A stretch of 64,000 nt of DNA from Gossypium raimondii (GCF_025698545.1 NC_068569.1:8804001-8868000); one strand, 5' to 3'; shown: positions 48,326-61,903, counted from the stretch's first letter. Program-made: numbers and translations. Notes: a model not told the origin generated them from the sequence alone.

Positions 48326-51300
48326 CTAAACAGGTATGGCATCGTTATTTGACGTGTCTTCACATCTCAATACAATACCCTCGAGGCTAGCTGGGAAGAT
48401 ACATTTGGGCCATTGGCAACCAGTTGCAATGGGTTCAGGCGGAGGAACAATCATAAGGACATTGTCGTTTCTCTGAACAACTCCCATTACGCTAACCGTG
48501 CTTCCTTCCTTGATATACCTACATAAATTTGCAATTTCAGAATAGGTTACAACATGATGAGAGTTCTCCCAAATTCATTCAACTATGGTATCACATATGC
48601 TTACAAGTTAGAGCTACAATTGTTCTTCGACCTCCAAGCACCCCAACGAGGTTGTCACAATTTAATTGAAAATGAAATTTTCAAAAGGTACGAAGTGTCC
48701 ATTCAATATTGAGTCAATACATAAACATTGTAACCTCAGCCACAAAACAAACACAGGTCTACATTGTATTCAAAGCTCCAACCCTAACCGAAACAGCCTT
48801 CCTCTAGATTTCTATATTATTTAATTTTGTAATTACAGTATAGACTTAGAGGAATGGTAGATCAAATGAACCATAAATGAGTAGGATGCTGCTGCATAAA
48901 ACATAATACACACACTTGACATCAGTATAAGCTACATGTACATCTTTATGCTAGGGCTTAGAGGTGGCAATTGAGTGGGTTCAGGTTATTTCAAGTTTGG
49001 AAGACAATTTCAGGCTACAAGCCATTGGTCAAATAGAGAGACCCATTTACTGCTCCTGCAACATAAGCACTTAATATCAAGGCAGAACTATAAATAGGAG
49101 AGAAATTTACCCTTCTTTCAGTCGCATTAATCGGTCATCACTTGAAAGGTTCCTTTCTCCCAACCACCTCATGAACTCGGGAGATAATGTTTCGTTGGCT
49201 GGGTTGACATCTATAACAATTGAGTCGTCCACATAAGGAGTCACAACTGCTCCATTGCCTGTTTTTACTAATGCTCTCAACCCAGACTGGAAATCGGAGA
49301 TGTAGAAGTCAACAGCACGCCTCTGTCGAAATGACATACAAAAGGTTAATATTCAAAACAGAAAGAAGGCTGGAGAACATTACTAATCCATGTTACTTTG
49401 ACTCTTCATTCTTTTAAACCTATGTCTGACACTCGCATCAACATATTTCCAAACATGAGTATATGGGGATATGAACCACTAAATACATGGAAACTTAGAA
49501 AAAACATTGAATATGCACGTCAGTCACATACTCGTACCAAACAGTTACACCCGAGTCCGAGTAACATAGAAACTGAACTAAAGAGATGGGGAAAAACAAA
49601 CAGATCTTTTCACATACCGCATTTATATAATTAGACGACACCAATACAAATTTTGGCCCATCTGCCCAACTACAGCTATAACCAGAGGGCAATGTACCAT
49701 TTCACATCATAGTAAGCCAACAAAGCCATAAAAGATTTTCTTAAAAGTTCAGGAGAAGATAATAAAAATTAACAATTCAATTACTCACGTCCAACAATCG
49801 GAGTCCCCAGGTAAAACGACGATGTTTAGGATTGGCAGCTTTGGAATCCCATCCTCGATACTCATATAAACTAGTTGATGTATAAACACATCTTGGAACT
49901 TTCTGGAAGGATGACTCAAGAGGAACGTTCCCACATGTTACCACCTTCAAAAATTACAACCAAACGATTAATCAGTATCATCTACAGATTACAAGTAGAT
50001 CAAATTAAATGATTCCAACAAAAAGCACAAGTACACAAACATACGCAACCAGTAATTCAATTCCCACTAGTTGGAAGATGTTCAGCAGTTACACGGGATC
50101 GTATGTGCATAAAACAAATGATCTTGTATTTGGACATGGTTTTTGATACAATGAGGCGCTTAAACCCATGGTAACCAATAAGACCTTGAGTTGGCAAATT
50201 GACATCCACTTGAATTATATACTTTACTTTGATAAAATATCATACTTCAAACCATATAGAATTTCCTTCTCTTTGCTCAAAACAAGTCATGTGAGTGGCT
50301 AAAAATTACCAAGTGAAGTTAATTTATTGCTAACTCATGTACTAAGACGTGTCGAAAAAATAATACTCCTACAAAATGTAGGATAAATGACCAAACGAGG
50401 CATTAATATCTCATAATCAACTACATTAAAGCCAGTTAAAGTATTTCAATCCTTCTAATAAACCAAATAATATCTTATAAACTTCTCTATGATCCGTATA
50501 TAAAGATTCAACAAGATTTGATGATCATCATCAACAACCTAATGAAACACCTGTCCTTAATCTGGCTTAGGACTGACTATAACAAGGAACCCTCAACAAA
50601 GCCAGTTTTTTCATAGTGAGAGGGGGAAAAAAGAGACAGGATTCAAGGAAAACATTGGATAATTTAGGATGTTCATGTGATTATAGATTTCAATTTTCTG
50701 GTAGAAAATATGAAAATATCATATCTGAACAGAAATTAAATCACTTACCCCGGAGATTTTCACGAATTGCCCATTTTTTGCATTTCTAAGCTCTGCATCT
50801 GGATAACCAGCAATGAAACCCATAATAGCTGTTCTCCCATAGCAAGAGTTCCAAGCAAATAATGCAGCAACAGTACCAAAAAGAACCACAACAACGATGA
50901 GGAGAATGGCATTGTGAACCGCTCCAAGAATAAAACCACCAGCAATGAAACCCATTACAAAGAGCAGTATCAGTGCATATAATATTAGTTTGGGGAAGTT
51001 CCTCTTGAAAGAAAAGTCGTCATTTTGGCCAAGAATATTCACAGCCTGATTATGAACTACAGCAGAACCTTTGACTTTCATTGATCCCATAGATTCCAGA
51101 GGACCAGACACTTTCCGAGGAGCACCGGAGGAATTTAGTGGCCCAGAGGAGATGGGCCCAGATGTAATAAGGCCAGTTGCAGGGAGAACAGGAATTGGAC
51201 CAGAATTTTGACGTCCACTTGGTGTCACTCCACCAGATTGTGGACCGGATGATTTCTTCGCAGGATCCCCATGTCTATTTAGTGGTCCAGAGTTTGACTT

Positions 51301-51645
51301 CTTCAATGAGACTGAACCAGACATGCCTCCAGCGCCAACAGGACCTGATGTGGTGTAGCCAGCCCGAGGTGCTGCATTAGGCATGATTGGTCCAGAATGT
51401 GAAGCAGCACCCCCGAAAGATCCAGTCCTTGAAGGAGCACCACTTATAGGTCCAGATTTCCTGGATTTAGAACCATCTGTAGGGATATCAAACATTTTCC
51501 CTAGTTCTCCTGATTTCTTAATATCTCCACCAGTATAGGGCATGGCCACTGAGCTCATGGTCGGAGTCCTTTCTTTAGGCTGCTCTGGCCTGCCTGACAC
51601 GTAAAGCCCATTGCTGAGCTGATGAGATGGAAATCTGGAACCCAT
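48326..51645 (-). CDS. At1g16860/At1g78880-like membrane protein
   Basis: Conserved plant membrane protein of unknown biochemical function. Exons 50749-51645, 49789-49944, 49111-49322 and 48326-48518 total 1458 nt and 485 residues, all in phase. The N-terminal half (MGSRFPSHQLSNGLYVSGRP onward) is Ser/Gly/Pro-rich and contains at least ten short SGP repeats (KSGPISG, SSGPQSGG, NSGPIPVL, TSGPISSGPLNSSG), likely disordered and cytosolic. Two hydrophobic helices follow (about residues 220-275: LILYALILLFVMGFIAGGFI and AILLIVVVVLFGTVAALF). After them come conserved soluble segments VPRCVYTSTSLYEYRGWDSK, HRRFTWGLRLLD, AVDFYISDFQSGLRALVKTG and GIVLRCEDTSNNDAIPV. The match to At1g16860 is strong from memory. 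Some databases label this family C19 peptidase-related, but I see no protease motif to support that. Confidence 0.92.
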
Positions 51646-53640
51646 CTAGCTTCCTATGTATGATGCAGAAGATACTTAACAAGAAAGGTTTCTACTAGTA
51701 CGCCGATAAGTAACTCAAAGCCCCCCTGAAAAAATAGCACCTTAGCTATCAGAAGAATAGTTCAAATCTAAGGATCACAGAGATATATTCTGGCATTGAA
51801 AGAACCAAGCATCAACGGATACAGATTGAACTGATCAGGTACTCAGAGAAACACTCAGATAGCAGCACGAAAAGGCACATAATTACATTACTCTTCTATA
51901 TGATAAAAACAGTTGCAATAAAATTCGCATAAACAAAGAAGCAGCACAAGAAGGGTTCAATAGTCAATCATCCAATTCTGGTCATAACGGTAGAATGTAA
52001 TGAAGAATAACAACTGATGGAAGCAATGCAGAAATTGTGCATCCAAAAGAAACAAATTCAGTAACAGGAAAAACAATGACAAAGACAATGAAAATTGAAA
52101 AGACCAATTTGATCAAATTAATGCATCTGAAAACAGGTTCAAAAATCAGTTGCTTGGCAATAGTTGTTGAAAAGAAGAATCATATAACACAACCCCGTGT
52201 CCTCTGATAAAAAAAAGCTCCATAATAATCCCAGTTTGTAGCATATGAACCAAAAAGCACTTGCCTGCTAACTGTAATGGTCAAATCCTCTGTTTCACAA
52301 AAAGTTTCCAAAAGGAAGAAATAAAGTAGAAGAATCATATCTTCTGCAGCTTAATATTCTATAAAATTCCTATTAAGTCCTACAACTAAGTTCAAGAGCT
52401 TCATAGTGATTGAGCCGAGACTACTTTGTTCACATGTTTTGTGCTAGAGTCCACAAACTAGACATCCGGTACTACTGAAGTTATCCACACAAGCATTTAG
52501 AAAAGAAACGAAGAGAACCATGAAGATCTAAAACCATGAAAAGAGAATCAGAAGTTGCCAGTCCCGTTCATTAAGAATTTACTGACAGAAGACTAGATTT
52601 GTTCACCTCTTGAATGGTTTGAAAATATGAATGAACTACCAAATCAAGCTATAAGTCAAATAACTTGGATTGTACAAGAGCTTATTAACATCTTCATAAA
52701 AGGATAAACCCAAATAAAAAGACTAAGCATACCTAGATCACAATTTGAAACAAATCAATGAACAGATTGAGATCCAAGGCTCAAGTAACAGAAGTTCCCA
52801 ATAATCAAAGATGTTGATTCAATATTTTCAAGCTCCTTTTATGGCTGACAAAAAAGATTGTAGATTACCATAGCTTTCCAATTAAGAAAAACACCATACA
52901 AAAAGACAACTAAAGAACCAATTTGACATCCCAAATCAAGAAGGAAAAGAAAAAAAAAAAAAGAAAAAAAAGAAGTGCGTTCCCATCCTATTTTTCTTTT
53001 CCTAGAAATAGATAAAGAAAATCTAAATGTAAACAAGCAGATACTTTCAAGCTGAAGCTCAACGTAAATTAAAACACTTATTACATTTTTTTTTCCTTTT
53101 CCTTAGCCTACATTTTTCCTCAACAGGCTCATATAGAAAGGACTATAAGGAAAATGGGAAAAAGGATAGTTTTTTGTTTAACAACACCCCAAAGAAAAAG
53201 TAAAATCAATGTCTAGATAACAAAATAAAGCAAACCCAGATCACCAGTTTGAAGAAAAACCAATAAAATGGGATAGATCTGAGGAAAAATAAACAAGTTA
53301 TTAAAAAGAGTGAAAAGGACTATGAAGACAGAGAGACATACCTGGAAGTGAAGAAGTGGAGGAAACCAGGAGATTTTGAGACATTATACGAGGAAAAGAA
53401 TAATCATACATAACCAAACAAAAACAAAACAATAATCCCACTCTTTTTTTTTTCCCCTCTCTCTCTAGTCTCTACCTCTAAGTTTTTAGCTGTTTACTGG
53501 GTTTTTTTTTTCTTCTCTTTTTCGGTTTTTACTTTTAGTTTAAGAACAGTAGTGAGTTTTTTTCTTTTTTTTTTTCGTTTTTTTTTTTTGTTGGGGGGTT
53601 ATATTATTTTTGGTGTATCAGTCTTTTAGACTTTGAGACT
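51646..53640 (-). other. 5' leader, leader intron and promoter-proximal part of the membrane-protein gene
   Basis: A GTATGT donor at about 53341 (minus strand, CACTTCCAG|GTATGT) and a TTTTTTCAG acceptor at about 51726 fit a roughly 1.6-kb intron in the 5' untranslated region. This would leave a leader exon 53342 to about 53600, rich in T/C on the plus strand and purines on the minus strand. No coding exon was seen in the intron. Inferred from splice signals only. Confidence 0.55.
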
Positions 53641-53789
53641 TGAGAGAGCCGCAACGCAACAACTGGTGGGTTGTCTCATCCGACAACCTCTCCAATATTT
53701 TTTATTGTTATTATATTAATAAATTAATTTAGGAAAGTACCACGGGGTTAGCTTTTTCTTTTTGAATAAGTTTTAGACATATATAATTA

Positions 53790-54285
53790 AGGTTTAATTT
53801 GGTTACCAGTCCCTGTATTTTTATACATTTAAAATTTAGTTGTTTTACTTTTAATCTCATAAATTTAATCCTTTTATTATTTCGATTTAATAATTAAAGT
53901 TTAAGCGATAACATCCTCATCGAAATCCCATTTAATTGAATTATGTGATGTTTTAAAATAAAACCACGTGATTGATATTACATGTGTGAAAAGTTAAATA
54001 AACAAACAAAAGTATTAAATATGGAGTTGTAAGGTTTTCAATTGTGAAATTGGGTTTGTAAAATTCTTCGGTGCTATTTTAGAAAATAGAGTGAAAATCA
54101 ATTTTTCTTTTTTTTCTTACACAGGCATTTAAAAAACACATAATTAAACTTAATGAAAATCGTTTGAGGATGCTATTATATGGATTAAATCAAAAGAATA
54201 GAAAACCTAAATTCTTATAATTAAAGTAAAATAACTAAATCTCATAAATATATACAAGAGGGACTAGGAGCAAAAATAGGTCATA
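53790..54285. mobile_element. MITE-like element with long terminal inverted repeats
   Basis: The left arm has CCAGTCCCTGTATTTTTATA, then TTTAGTTGTTTTACTTTTAAT, TTTAATCC and AACATCCTCATCG. The right arm, reverse-complemented, has CTAGTCCCTCTTGTATATAT, TTTAGTTATTTTACTTTAAT, TTTAATCC and AGCATCCTCAAACG. Arms are over 110 bp each around a short centre, with no coding potential. It is of the same general design as the elements at 12967 and 24350. Confidence 0.65.
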
Positions 54286-57227
54286 CATTAATGCTATTTT
54301 ATTATTTCATGATTAACATCTAGAAATATATAATATATGCAATATAATCAGGATATTAAACTGAATTCTTTTATTATATTGATATATGTTCAAAATAATT
54401 GATAAGTAATTTAAGAGGTAGAATAAAATATTCAAAAGATAATATAATAAATATTTAGCATAACAATAAAATGTTAAAATAAAAGCAAAATATATAATTA
54501 TTTATAATTTGGAAAATATTTGGTAAGTAGAGTTTTAGAGTTTACAAATAAATTAGGGTTTGACAAGTGTCTTGTAGAAATACAGTAAAATATTATAAAA
54601 TTAAATATTTAAAAATAGATACATGACAATTTTTAAGATTATTTGTAAATAAAAAATTTATACTATTAATATAAGCCATGTTTATTTTCATACACTTATA
54701 AATTCAATATATAATTTAAATTTAAATTTATTTATTTGGAGAGATTGATTTTGAATATTTAAATAACGTAAATGGTCATTTGCAATGTTTTGTTTAAAGG
54801 TTTCCACGCGGTAAAGATTATCTTAGTTTTCAGCTTGTTTCCGAATTGTCAAGAGCTTGACATTTGATGCAGAATCAAATGAAAAAAAAAATATTAAATT
54901 ATAAGTAATTAAAAGTAATAATTTTTTATAAAAAAAATAGAAAATTGGTGGAAAGATCTTTAAAATATTAATGAAATGATACAAGTTGCAGAAAAGAAAT
55001 TATTAATGTTTGAATATTAAAATCGAAGTAGTGAGCTATGCGGTGACATATATTATCATCACAGCCTTATTGGTTGCTGGTATGACTAAAAAGGGCGTTG
55101 TCTGGTTACTCTCCCTGCTCTCTGACTAGTGATGATTGTTATTGGCAGACAGCCCAACAAACCCCGTTCGGTGGAGAAGAAAACGTCGGCGTTCTGTACC
55201 CGGCCTGGAAATTAATGGTTTTGCTGACACGGACATGGAAATTAGTCGCCATCTCATTGTTTGCTAGCTGTGGTGGCAACCACCTTTCATGCTAATCCTC
55301 ATTCGCTCCTGGTCCCTAAATCCTTTCCTGCACCCCCCCTGTTATTACCCTGACAATTGACATATTATATATATCCACAGGTTAGTTTCTTGTGTACGTG
55401 CATGAAACATGCAATCACCGTTGCCTTTCTGGTCTAAATTGGTTACTGGAACTATCATTCATTATCTAAAATGCTTTTCACTTTTTTATATTTTATTAAC
55501 TTGTCTTGTCTAAGTCCAGTTTCGTTATTGTTTTCTAGTGTTGACGTGCCTCCTTTTCTAACATGGTGTTTTTTTAATCTCTTTGGTTTAGATCCCAAAT
55601 GCATGGAAGCAACCATGTCATTACAGTCCCTTTTTTACCAAGGATGCAGGTCAGCCGCTAATGTTTTTGCCAAATTTCTGTTTTCCTTTTTCCACTCAGC
55701 CTTCACAGTTCCCATGTTTGTGCAAGTCATGTAACTTTATCAAAAGGATTTTGCATTGGGGGCCATATATAACTTTAGTTTCAAGGCTCACTGTGTGTAA
55801 AATATCAAAAGCCTAGAGATGTTGATTTCTGGGGATTTAGTTGGGGGTGGTGGTTAAACTTTCCATGATTACTTTAGTTGTTGGTTTTGGAGATTTAGAT
55901 GGGCTGCTAGTGGTTGTCACATCATGTTCAAACCATTATGTAACTTGGATTGCCCCAGCAATTTAGGTGTAGCAATTCTGCCAGGTCCCACACATTATAT
56001 CTAATCGGTATCGGTGTTTGTTCTAATGCATATATGTAATTTTTTTTTTCTTTTCCTTGTAAATTATAACATAGCTCATTCACTCTGCTCAAATTTTTTT
56101 AATGTAGTTTGGCATACGTGGTAGCAATCCTCTGCGGAGTCATGCATCTCAAATCTTAATTGATCATCAACGTATGCATAATGACGTCGGCATTCTTTCA
56201 GTTTTTGTCCTATATATATATGTATAGGAGAAACCAGAAAGAATATTGTGCAATATTGCTACTACTGTGTTCTGCTCAGAGTACTCCGTGAGTTGCATGG
56301 TTTACAAGTAATGAGGCCAAGAAAAGTAGCATTAAAATCAGCTGTTAAGCTTTTCTGGGTAAAGAGAAAATAAAATTGGATGAAAAATTAAAAAATAGAA
56401 AATATAACTTTTTTTTCTATGGACGTACTTGATAAGTATGATGAAAAATTAGAAGAAAAAGTAATTATTTATTTATTTATTACTGGATAGAGTTAAAAAT
56501 AAAAGAAAAAATTAATATTTTGAAATCTGTATAATTGTGAATTAACATATACATCTCTCTAGTCTCATTATTTCAAATTGAAAAAATAATTTTTATATAT
56601 TAGAATGAACAATGATCATCTCACTTCTTTTCCTTATCAAGCCTATCAACTTATTTTTTATTTCTATTTTTCCGTTCCTCCTTTCATCTTTTCATTTTCA
56701 CTCAATCAAACATATTTTTAACTTTTCAATTTTAAACCAAACGCTCTAATTGAATGAGAGAAAATATCACAAACACTCTAAGTACATTAATCTCGCATTG
56801 AATAAGAAAGAAAAGTCTTTGTACATATAAGTGACCGTTATACATTCCATTAAAACAAGTATTTTGGAAAGAAAGAAATGCTTTTTTCTTTTTTCTTTTT
56901 TCTTTTTTTACTATCAAGATTCAGTCTGATTTGAGCATGCATTCAACAAAAAATAATTAGTATCATGCATCTTGTCATACTATTGCACAACATACAGGAA
57001 TCTCAAAAGTAATGACATGTTTGAAGAATCGTGTCACAAATGTTTTTTTTTTCTTTTTTTGTTTCATGCAGTTGTGAAAATTCTATCAACGGAATGGGTC
57101 AGCAGTACTAGCAGCTACAGGAAAGGCAGAAAATAAAGACAAGAAACAAGAGTTGACCGAAGGTTGTTAGTTTGTATGCATCGGGAACTTTGCGCAGCTG
57201 ACATGGAAAATGTAATAAGATAGCACC
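54286..57227. other. Intergenic region without recognised gene
   Basis: AT-rich except for a noticeably more GC-balanced block at about 55080-55340. The frame at 55471-55734 (87 codons) has no recognisable similarity. No tRNA, rRNA or known microRNA sequence was noticed. Confidence 0.5.
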
Positions 57228-57955
57228 TCAGGTGCAGCAGCAATTGCAGCATTTTCGCACCAACCATTCCAACCTGTATTAATTCCATTAAATTACCTGC
57301 TGTAACAATCGGACTTCAAAATGGAAAAATTAAGCTACCAAAAGGTAACAACAAACTAGTTTATTTTTCTTCATACATCTTTGTTATTATGATGAAAATC
57401 CATAAATAGTCATACAGTAGAGTTTCACTTGATAGTAAACAAGAACAGTACCAAAGTCTACCCATTTTTACATACAACTTTAGCATTACCAGTCAGTCAC
57501 TGCTGATTTATTTATTTATTTTACCTTGAATATTATCTTAACCAGTGTGTTGACTGGTTGTTGGGTGCTGGATTTCTGAATCCTAATGCCTATCATTTTA
57601 GATTATCGGAGTTGGTATTACGGTATAAGCTGTGTCAGTCAGTGTAAAAATGCAGGCAGTGAAAAAGCTTAGAAAGGAGAAACATGACAACTTACAAGTC
57701 CTTAAGGCATGAACTTTGATCTTCCAATTCATCGGGGAGTTTCCGGTCAAGTGAAAAAGCTGATGTTACTTGCCCTGGTGTGGACGTCGGGTTATGACGC
57801 AAAAGAGGGAGGCTTTCAGTGGAAGCATGGCCGGGAGTAGGCGGTGAAGGAGTTGGTGAAGGTGAAAACAAGTAGTTACTGTTTCCAGGTCCGACACTGA
57901 TGGGTAGAGGTGGTGATGGGGGAGATGCATAACCATTCATCATCACCTCTTCCAT
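57228..57955 (-). CDS. Small Pro/Ser-rich protein with Cys-rich tail, unrecognised
   Basis: Putative two-exon minus-strand gene. Exon 57696-57955 starts MEEVMMNGYASPPSPPLPIS, passes a SPSPTPSPPTPG stretch, and ends SSCLKD at a consensus GTAAGT donor (57695). The best acceptor (ATACAG, 57274-57276) opens exon 57228-57273, which continues in phase to LLEWLVRKCCNCCCT and a TGA. The result is 101 residues with a basic, cysteine-rich tail that could be lipidated. I do not recognise the family. The same frame is open upstream of the ATG (QKQPKFLVINLCV) back to a TGA. Another frame there starts MRSPGKIGQSLLNKRPSLPH at 58085, so a longer protein with one base missing is possible. The model rests on splice signals and coding-like composition only. 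Confidence 0.5.
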
Positions 57956-58089
57956 CACACACAAATTGATTACTAAAAACTTTGGCTGTTTCTGCCCTTT
58001 CTTTGCTGATGGTTTGTGTCTGGTGATGGGGAAGGGATGGTCTTTTGTTCAAAAGAGATTGGCCGATTTTGCCGGGACTTCTCATTTGA

Positions 58090-59195
58090 ACTTTAGGTAC
58101 TAGTCTATGTGTAAACCTAACGGTCGTGCCTCACCTGTCAGCTGCACTCTGCACACTTCTCTTCACATCCTCCCTATTTATCATATCTACCCTTAAAACT
58201 TTCAATTTCCAACAGCGGAAAACACTCCCCGATTTGTATTTAGTTGTTTTTATTAAAATCATAATAATAGTGACCCAAATTTGATATTTTAACTTATTAA
58301 TTTCAGAAAAAGCTCGAGATTAATACTAATAGACAGCATGATGAGCTTTAACTATGAGCCATAGTTTGGCACAGTCAATTCACGTTTATATAAAGCATTT
58401 ATAAATTATAAGATAGCTTTTACCCCAAGATTTTCTTTTTTCGGTGAATATTACACCATGATTTTTTTCTCAATGTATTTGCTTTTCAATGTTAACTTTC
58501 TTCCTAAAACTATATATATAGCTGGGATACTATCACGGTTATAAAGGTACTTAAAAATAGGTTAAGTTTGGTCTATGATACTAACATATTTTATTTTTGT
58601 TCAAGTTCGCCCAATTCAAAATATAAACCTCAAATCATGTTCAAAATTGTCAATATAAATTATTAGCAAGTTCATTTTAAACCCAGATGTTATTAAATTT
58701 TATATTATTTTTAATTTATTAATTTATTAATTTTTATTAAGATTTAATTTTATTAATTTTATTTTATATAAATTACATTATATATAAAAATAACACATAT
58801 ATATTCAAAATAGAAAACAGATCAACTTTCAAAAATAAAATAAAAAATAGGTAGCTCATACTTTTGCTCAAACTTATTTTCGAACCTCATATTTTTATCC
58901 AAACTCTCCTGTAATTTAAGTGGATTTGAGTTTTGATTAAATAGCTCAATCCTTAAACAAGTCTATAAAAACACCTATCACATTATAAATTAAAATATAT
59001 ATTGTGACAAATATTCAATTAGTGAAAAGAAAAACCCAATTTAAAGATAAAAGCACAGATAATTCAACATTTAATTACCACTTTAACAAATTCAACGAAC
59101 ATGAGAAGTAAAAAGAAAAAAAAAAGCAATGAAAATGAGAAAAGAAATTATGGTTTGAGTGATACAGATAATAAGGACATAGAAAATTGAGAAAA
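58090..59195. other. Intergenic region, AT-rich
   Basis: Promoter side of the small gene and 3' flank of the CRK gene. The part at about 58520-58960 has the edge-complementary, AT-centred look of a degenerate dispersed repeat, but I could not fix ends. Confidence 0.4.
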
Positions 59196-61903
59196 TCAAC
59201 GACCAGAGACCTGGGAGATAGAATTGGTAGCATTAGACGAAGAAGTGGAAGTGGATCTGTTATCTTGGGGAATAATTTCAACCCTTCTGTCAGATTCAAT
59301 GAAGGCAGGTCGAGTGGGCTGTCTTGGCTCTAAGGAGCTCACTGTTCTAAGCATAGTAACCACCTCTGACATTGTAGGCCTCAAAGAAGCTGATGATTGA
59401 GTGCATAAGAATGCTATTTCGATCATTCTTTGCATTTCGTCTATATCATATTCTTCCGGATCTAAGCTTCTGTCTACTATTTCCATTGCCATATTATCTT
59501 GGTACAGTCCCCATGCCTACATGTATATATATCACCAAAAAGAAAAGAAAAAAACACACATAAGAATTAGCAGTAATATATGTATCAACTCAGATTAGGA
59601 AATTAAAGTACCCGTTTTAGAAGGAACTCAGCGGTAGGATCAAGAGAGGTTTCGTTGTTCTTTAGGCCACTGATGATTTCAAGGACAACCACCCCAAAGC
59701 TATATGTATCAACTTTCACTGACAATTGCCCATGGATTGCATATTCTGGTGCTGTATATCCACTGTCCCATCCAACTTATTTCATTATTAACCATATATA
59801 TGCATGCTAATTACCTAAATTTACTACCCAAACGCCAAAAGCCTAGAAATTTGGGATGGGAAACTTACAAAGTGCCAGCAAATTTGGTGCTAAGATGAGT
59901 CTGATCCTCAGGTAAGAGCCTGACCAATCCAAAATCTGCTATCTTAGGCTGCAAATCTCTGTCCAAAAGTATATTGCTAGGTTTGATGTCCCTATGGATG
60001 ATACATGCATGAAACTCCTCGTGTAAATAGGCTAGTCCCTTTGCTGTGCCTACTATTATGTCAAATCTCTGTTTCCAGTTCAGAGATCCATGCCCTTCAC
60101 CTGTTCGACAAAATAAAACAAACATAAAATTGCTTTCAAGATCATTAATTTTACGACAATCAAGATTCACATTCTGACAATTAATTACCAAATAAGTGCT
60201 TATCAAGGCTGCCATTAGGCATGAACTCATAGACAAGGAGAAGCTCAGGGCCTTTACTACAGCAGCCAACAAGGCGAACCAGATTCCGATGATGAACATT
60301 GCTTATAAGCTTCACTTCTGTATCGAATTCTGCTTTTACCTTTTCTGATTTGCTTATGGCTAGTTTCTTCACTGCTACCACCCTTCCATTCTTCAATATA
60401 CCCTATATTTATATATTAAATTCCAACCGCCCACAAATTTATCAATTTTCTTTTACAATAATATAAAAGTAATTTCATTATTGTTGAGTAAATTGCAACG
60501 TTAAAAATATTCACCTTGTATACTTCACCAAAACCACCTTCACCTAATTTATTTTGTTGACTAAAATTTGTCGTTGCAAAATTCAATTCTTTGTAAGTGT
60601 AAGTCAACGGACCTTGTAACTCAGGTGGCGCCTCTACATCCTCTGCAATGTTTTTTTTTTCTTTTTAAATGGGCACATAATTATGATTTTATTTATTTTA
60701 ACCCACAAATATAGAATTAATATAATATGTTACCTTGAGGAACTGCCATATTGTTTCTTGATTTTCTAACCCAAAACAATAATAAAGTTATAAGCAACAG
60801 AAGACCTCCACCTCCAACCAGTCCTCCAATCAGAGCATCCCTTTTAGTTGTATTTCCTGCATGATTCAATTTTTAATATAAATTCAACCTGTCCTCCAAT
60901 TTGTTAACATGGAAGGAGAAGGAGAGATATTATTGGATTAATTGATCTGTATATATTTATATTAAATTCAAACCCTTGGAAGGAATAGGCGAGCCATAGT
61001 AGAAAGGGAGGAGAGGTGCCTTAAAAGGACTTACTGGTTTTCAAGAAGGGTTTCAGGTCAATGGTGTAGTTAGCACCAAAGAAGGGGGAGTCTGAGTATC
61101 TTAGGAAACATCCAGTGTCAACTGCCCGACCATCTGAGTCAGGTGGGCATCTTTGAATATTGGCTAAAGCCACTTTCAAGCATTCCATGCACCCTTTCTC
61201 GTCGATGGTTTCCATGCATTGCGCCACGCCATACGCTGTTACATTGCCATTTACACCACCCACTTCCTCCCTGCTGGCAGCAAAGAACGAATCGATCTTT
61301 GGCGTCGCCTTTACGAGATCCCCTAATAGCCTTTCCACCGTCGTTCCGAAAACATTCTGTTGTGATGCTGTGCTGCCACCGCAAATTCCGAGGTTTCCAA
61401 CTTGCGTGCTTTCTTGGTAGAACATGTTGCTCTCGTACCTAGCTCACCAAAATCAACACATAACTTCATCATTATAATCATAAAGATGCTATATATATGT
61501 GTATATATTTAAGTAAAAGAAAGTAAAAATATATATACCTGAGGAAGCAACCGTCGAAGATGACACGAGCACCATTAGCGGCGGAGCAGTTGCGGATTTG
61601 TGAGGAAGCAGTACTGAAGCAAGAGATGCAGTCGTTTCGAGACATGTAATTCCTGCACTGCACCATGGCATAAACGGGGTCAGAACCCGTGGCTTCTTGA
61701 GCCACTGCGAAATGCATGCCCTTGTCTAACTGCCCTCGGAGCTCCGTTAACGTGGCGTTTAGATTTCTGGAGAAACCGGAGAAGCTGGTGACGTTGAACA
61801 TGCTGCACCCTTGGTTCAGCAGAACGGTTTGTGGATTTGAGGCACCCATTTCCAGCAGGCACCATATTACCGTCAAGGAAATGCAAATTCGAAGAAGCTC
61901 CAT
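59196..61903 (-). CDS. Cysteine-rich receptor-like protein kinase (CRK, DUF26)
   Basis: Plasma-membrane receptor-like kinase of the plant CRK family (stress, redox and defence signalling). Eight exons, 61539-61903, 61035-61438, 60734-60856, 60515-60642, 60189-60402, 59869-60100, 59612-59762 and 59196-59516, total 1938 nt and 645 residues, all in phase. There is a signal peptide at 1-22. Two Gnk2/DUF26 domains (about 27-130 and 135-245) each carry the C-X8-C-X2-C motif ([26 protein letters not shown]). The transmembrane helix is at about 262-285 ([20 protein letters not shown]). The kinase domain (about 325-600) has the glycine loop [15 protein letters not shown] lysine, HRDIKPSN catalytic loop (RD kinase), DFG, and YTAPEYA with [20 protein letters not shown]. 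The Ser/Thr-rich tail ends ISQVSGR. Wording of the APE region resembles the CRK2/CRK3/CRK42 group. All catalytic residues are present, so it should be active. Confidence 0.93.

Noticed and set aside
48326-51645. C19 ubiquitin protease label for the At1g16860-like protein
   Set aside because: No Cys or His box of a USP domain is visible; the label in some databases seems inherited rather than supported.
55471-55734. An 87-codon plus-strand frame
   Set aside because: Hydrophobic AT-rich translation with no motif, no splice context and no similarity I recognise.
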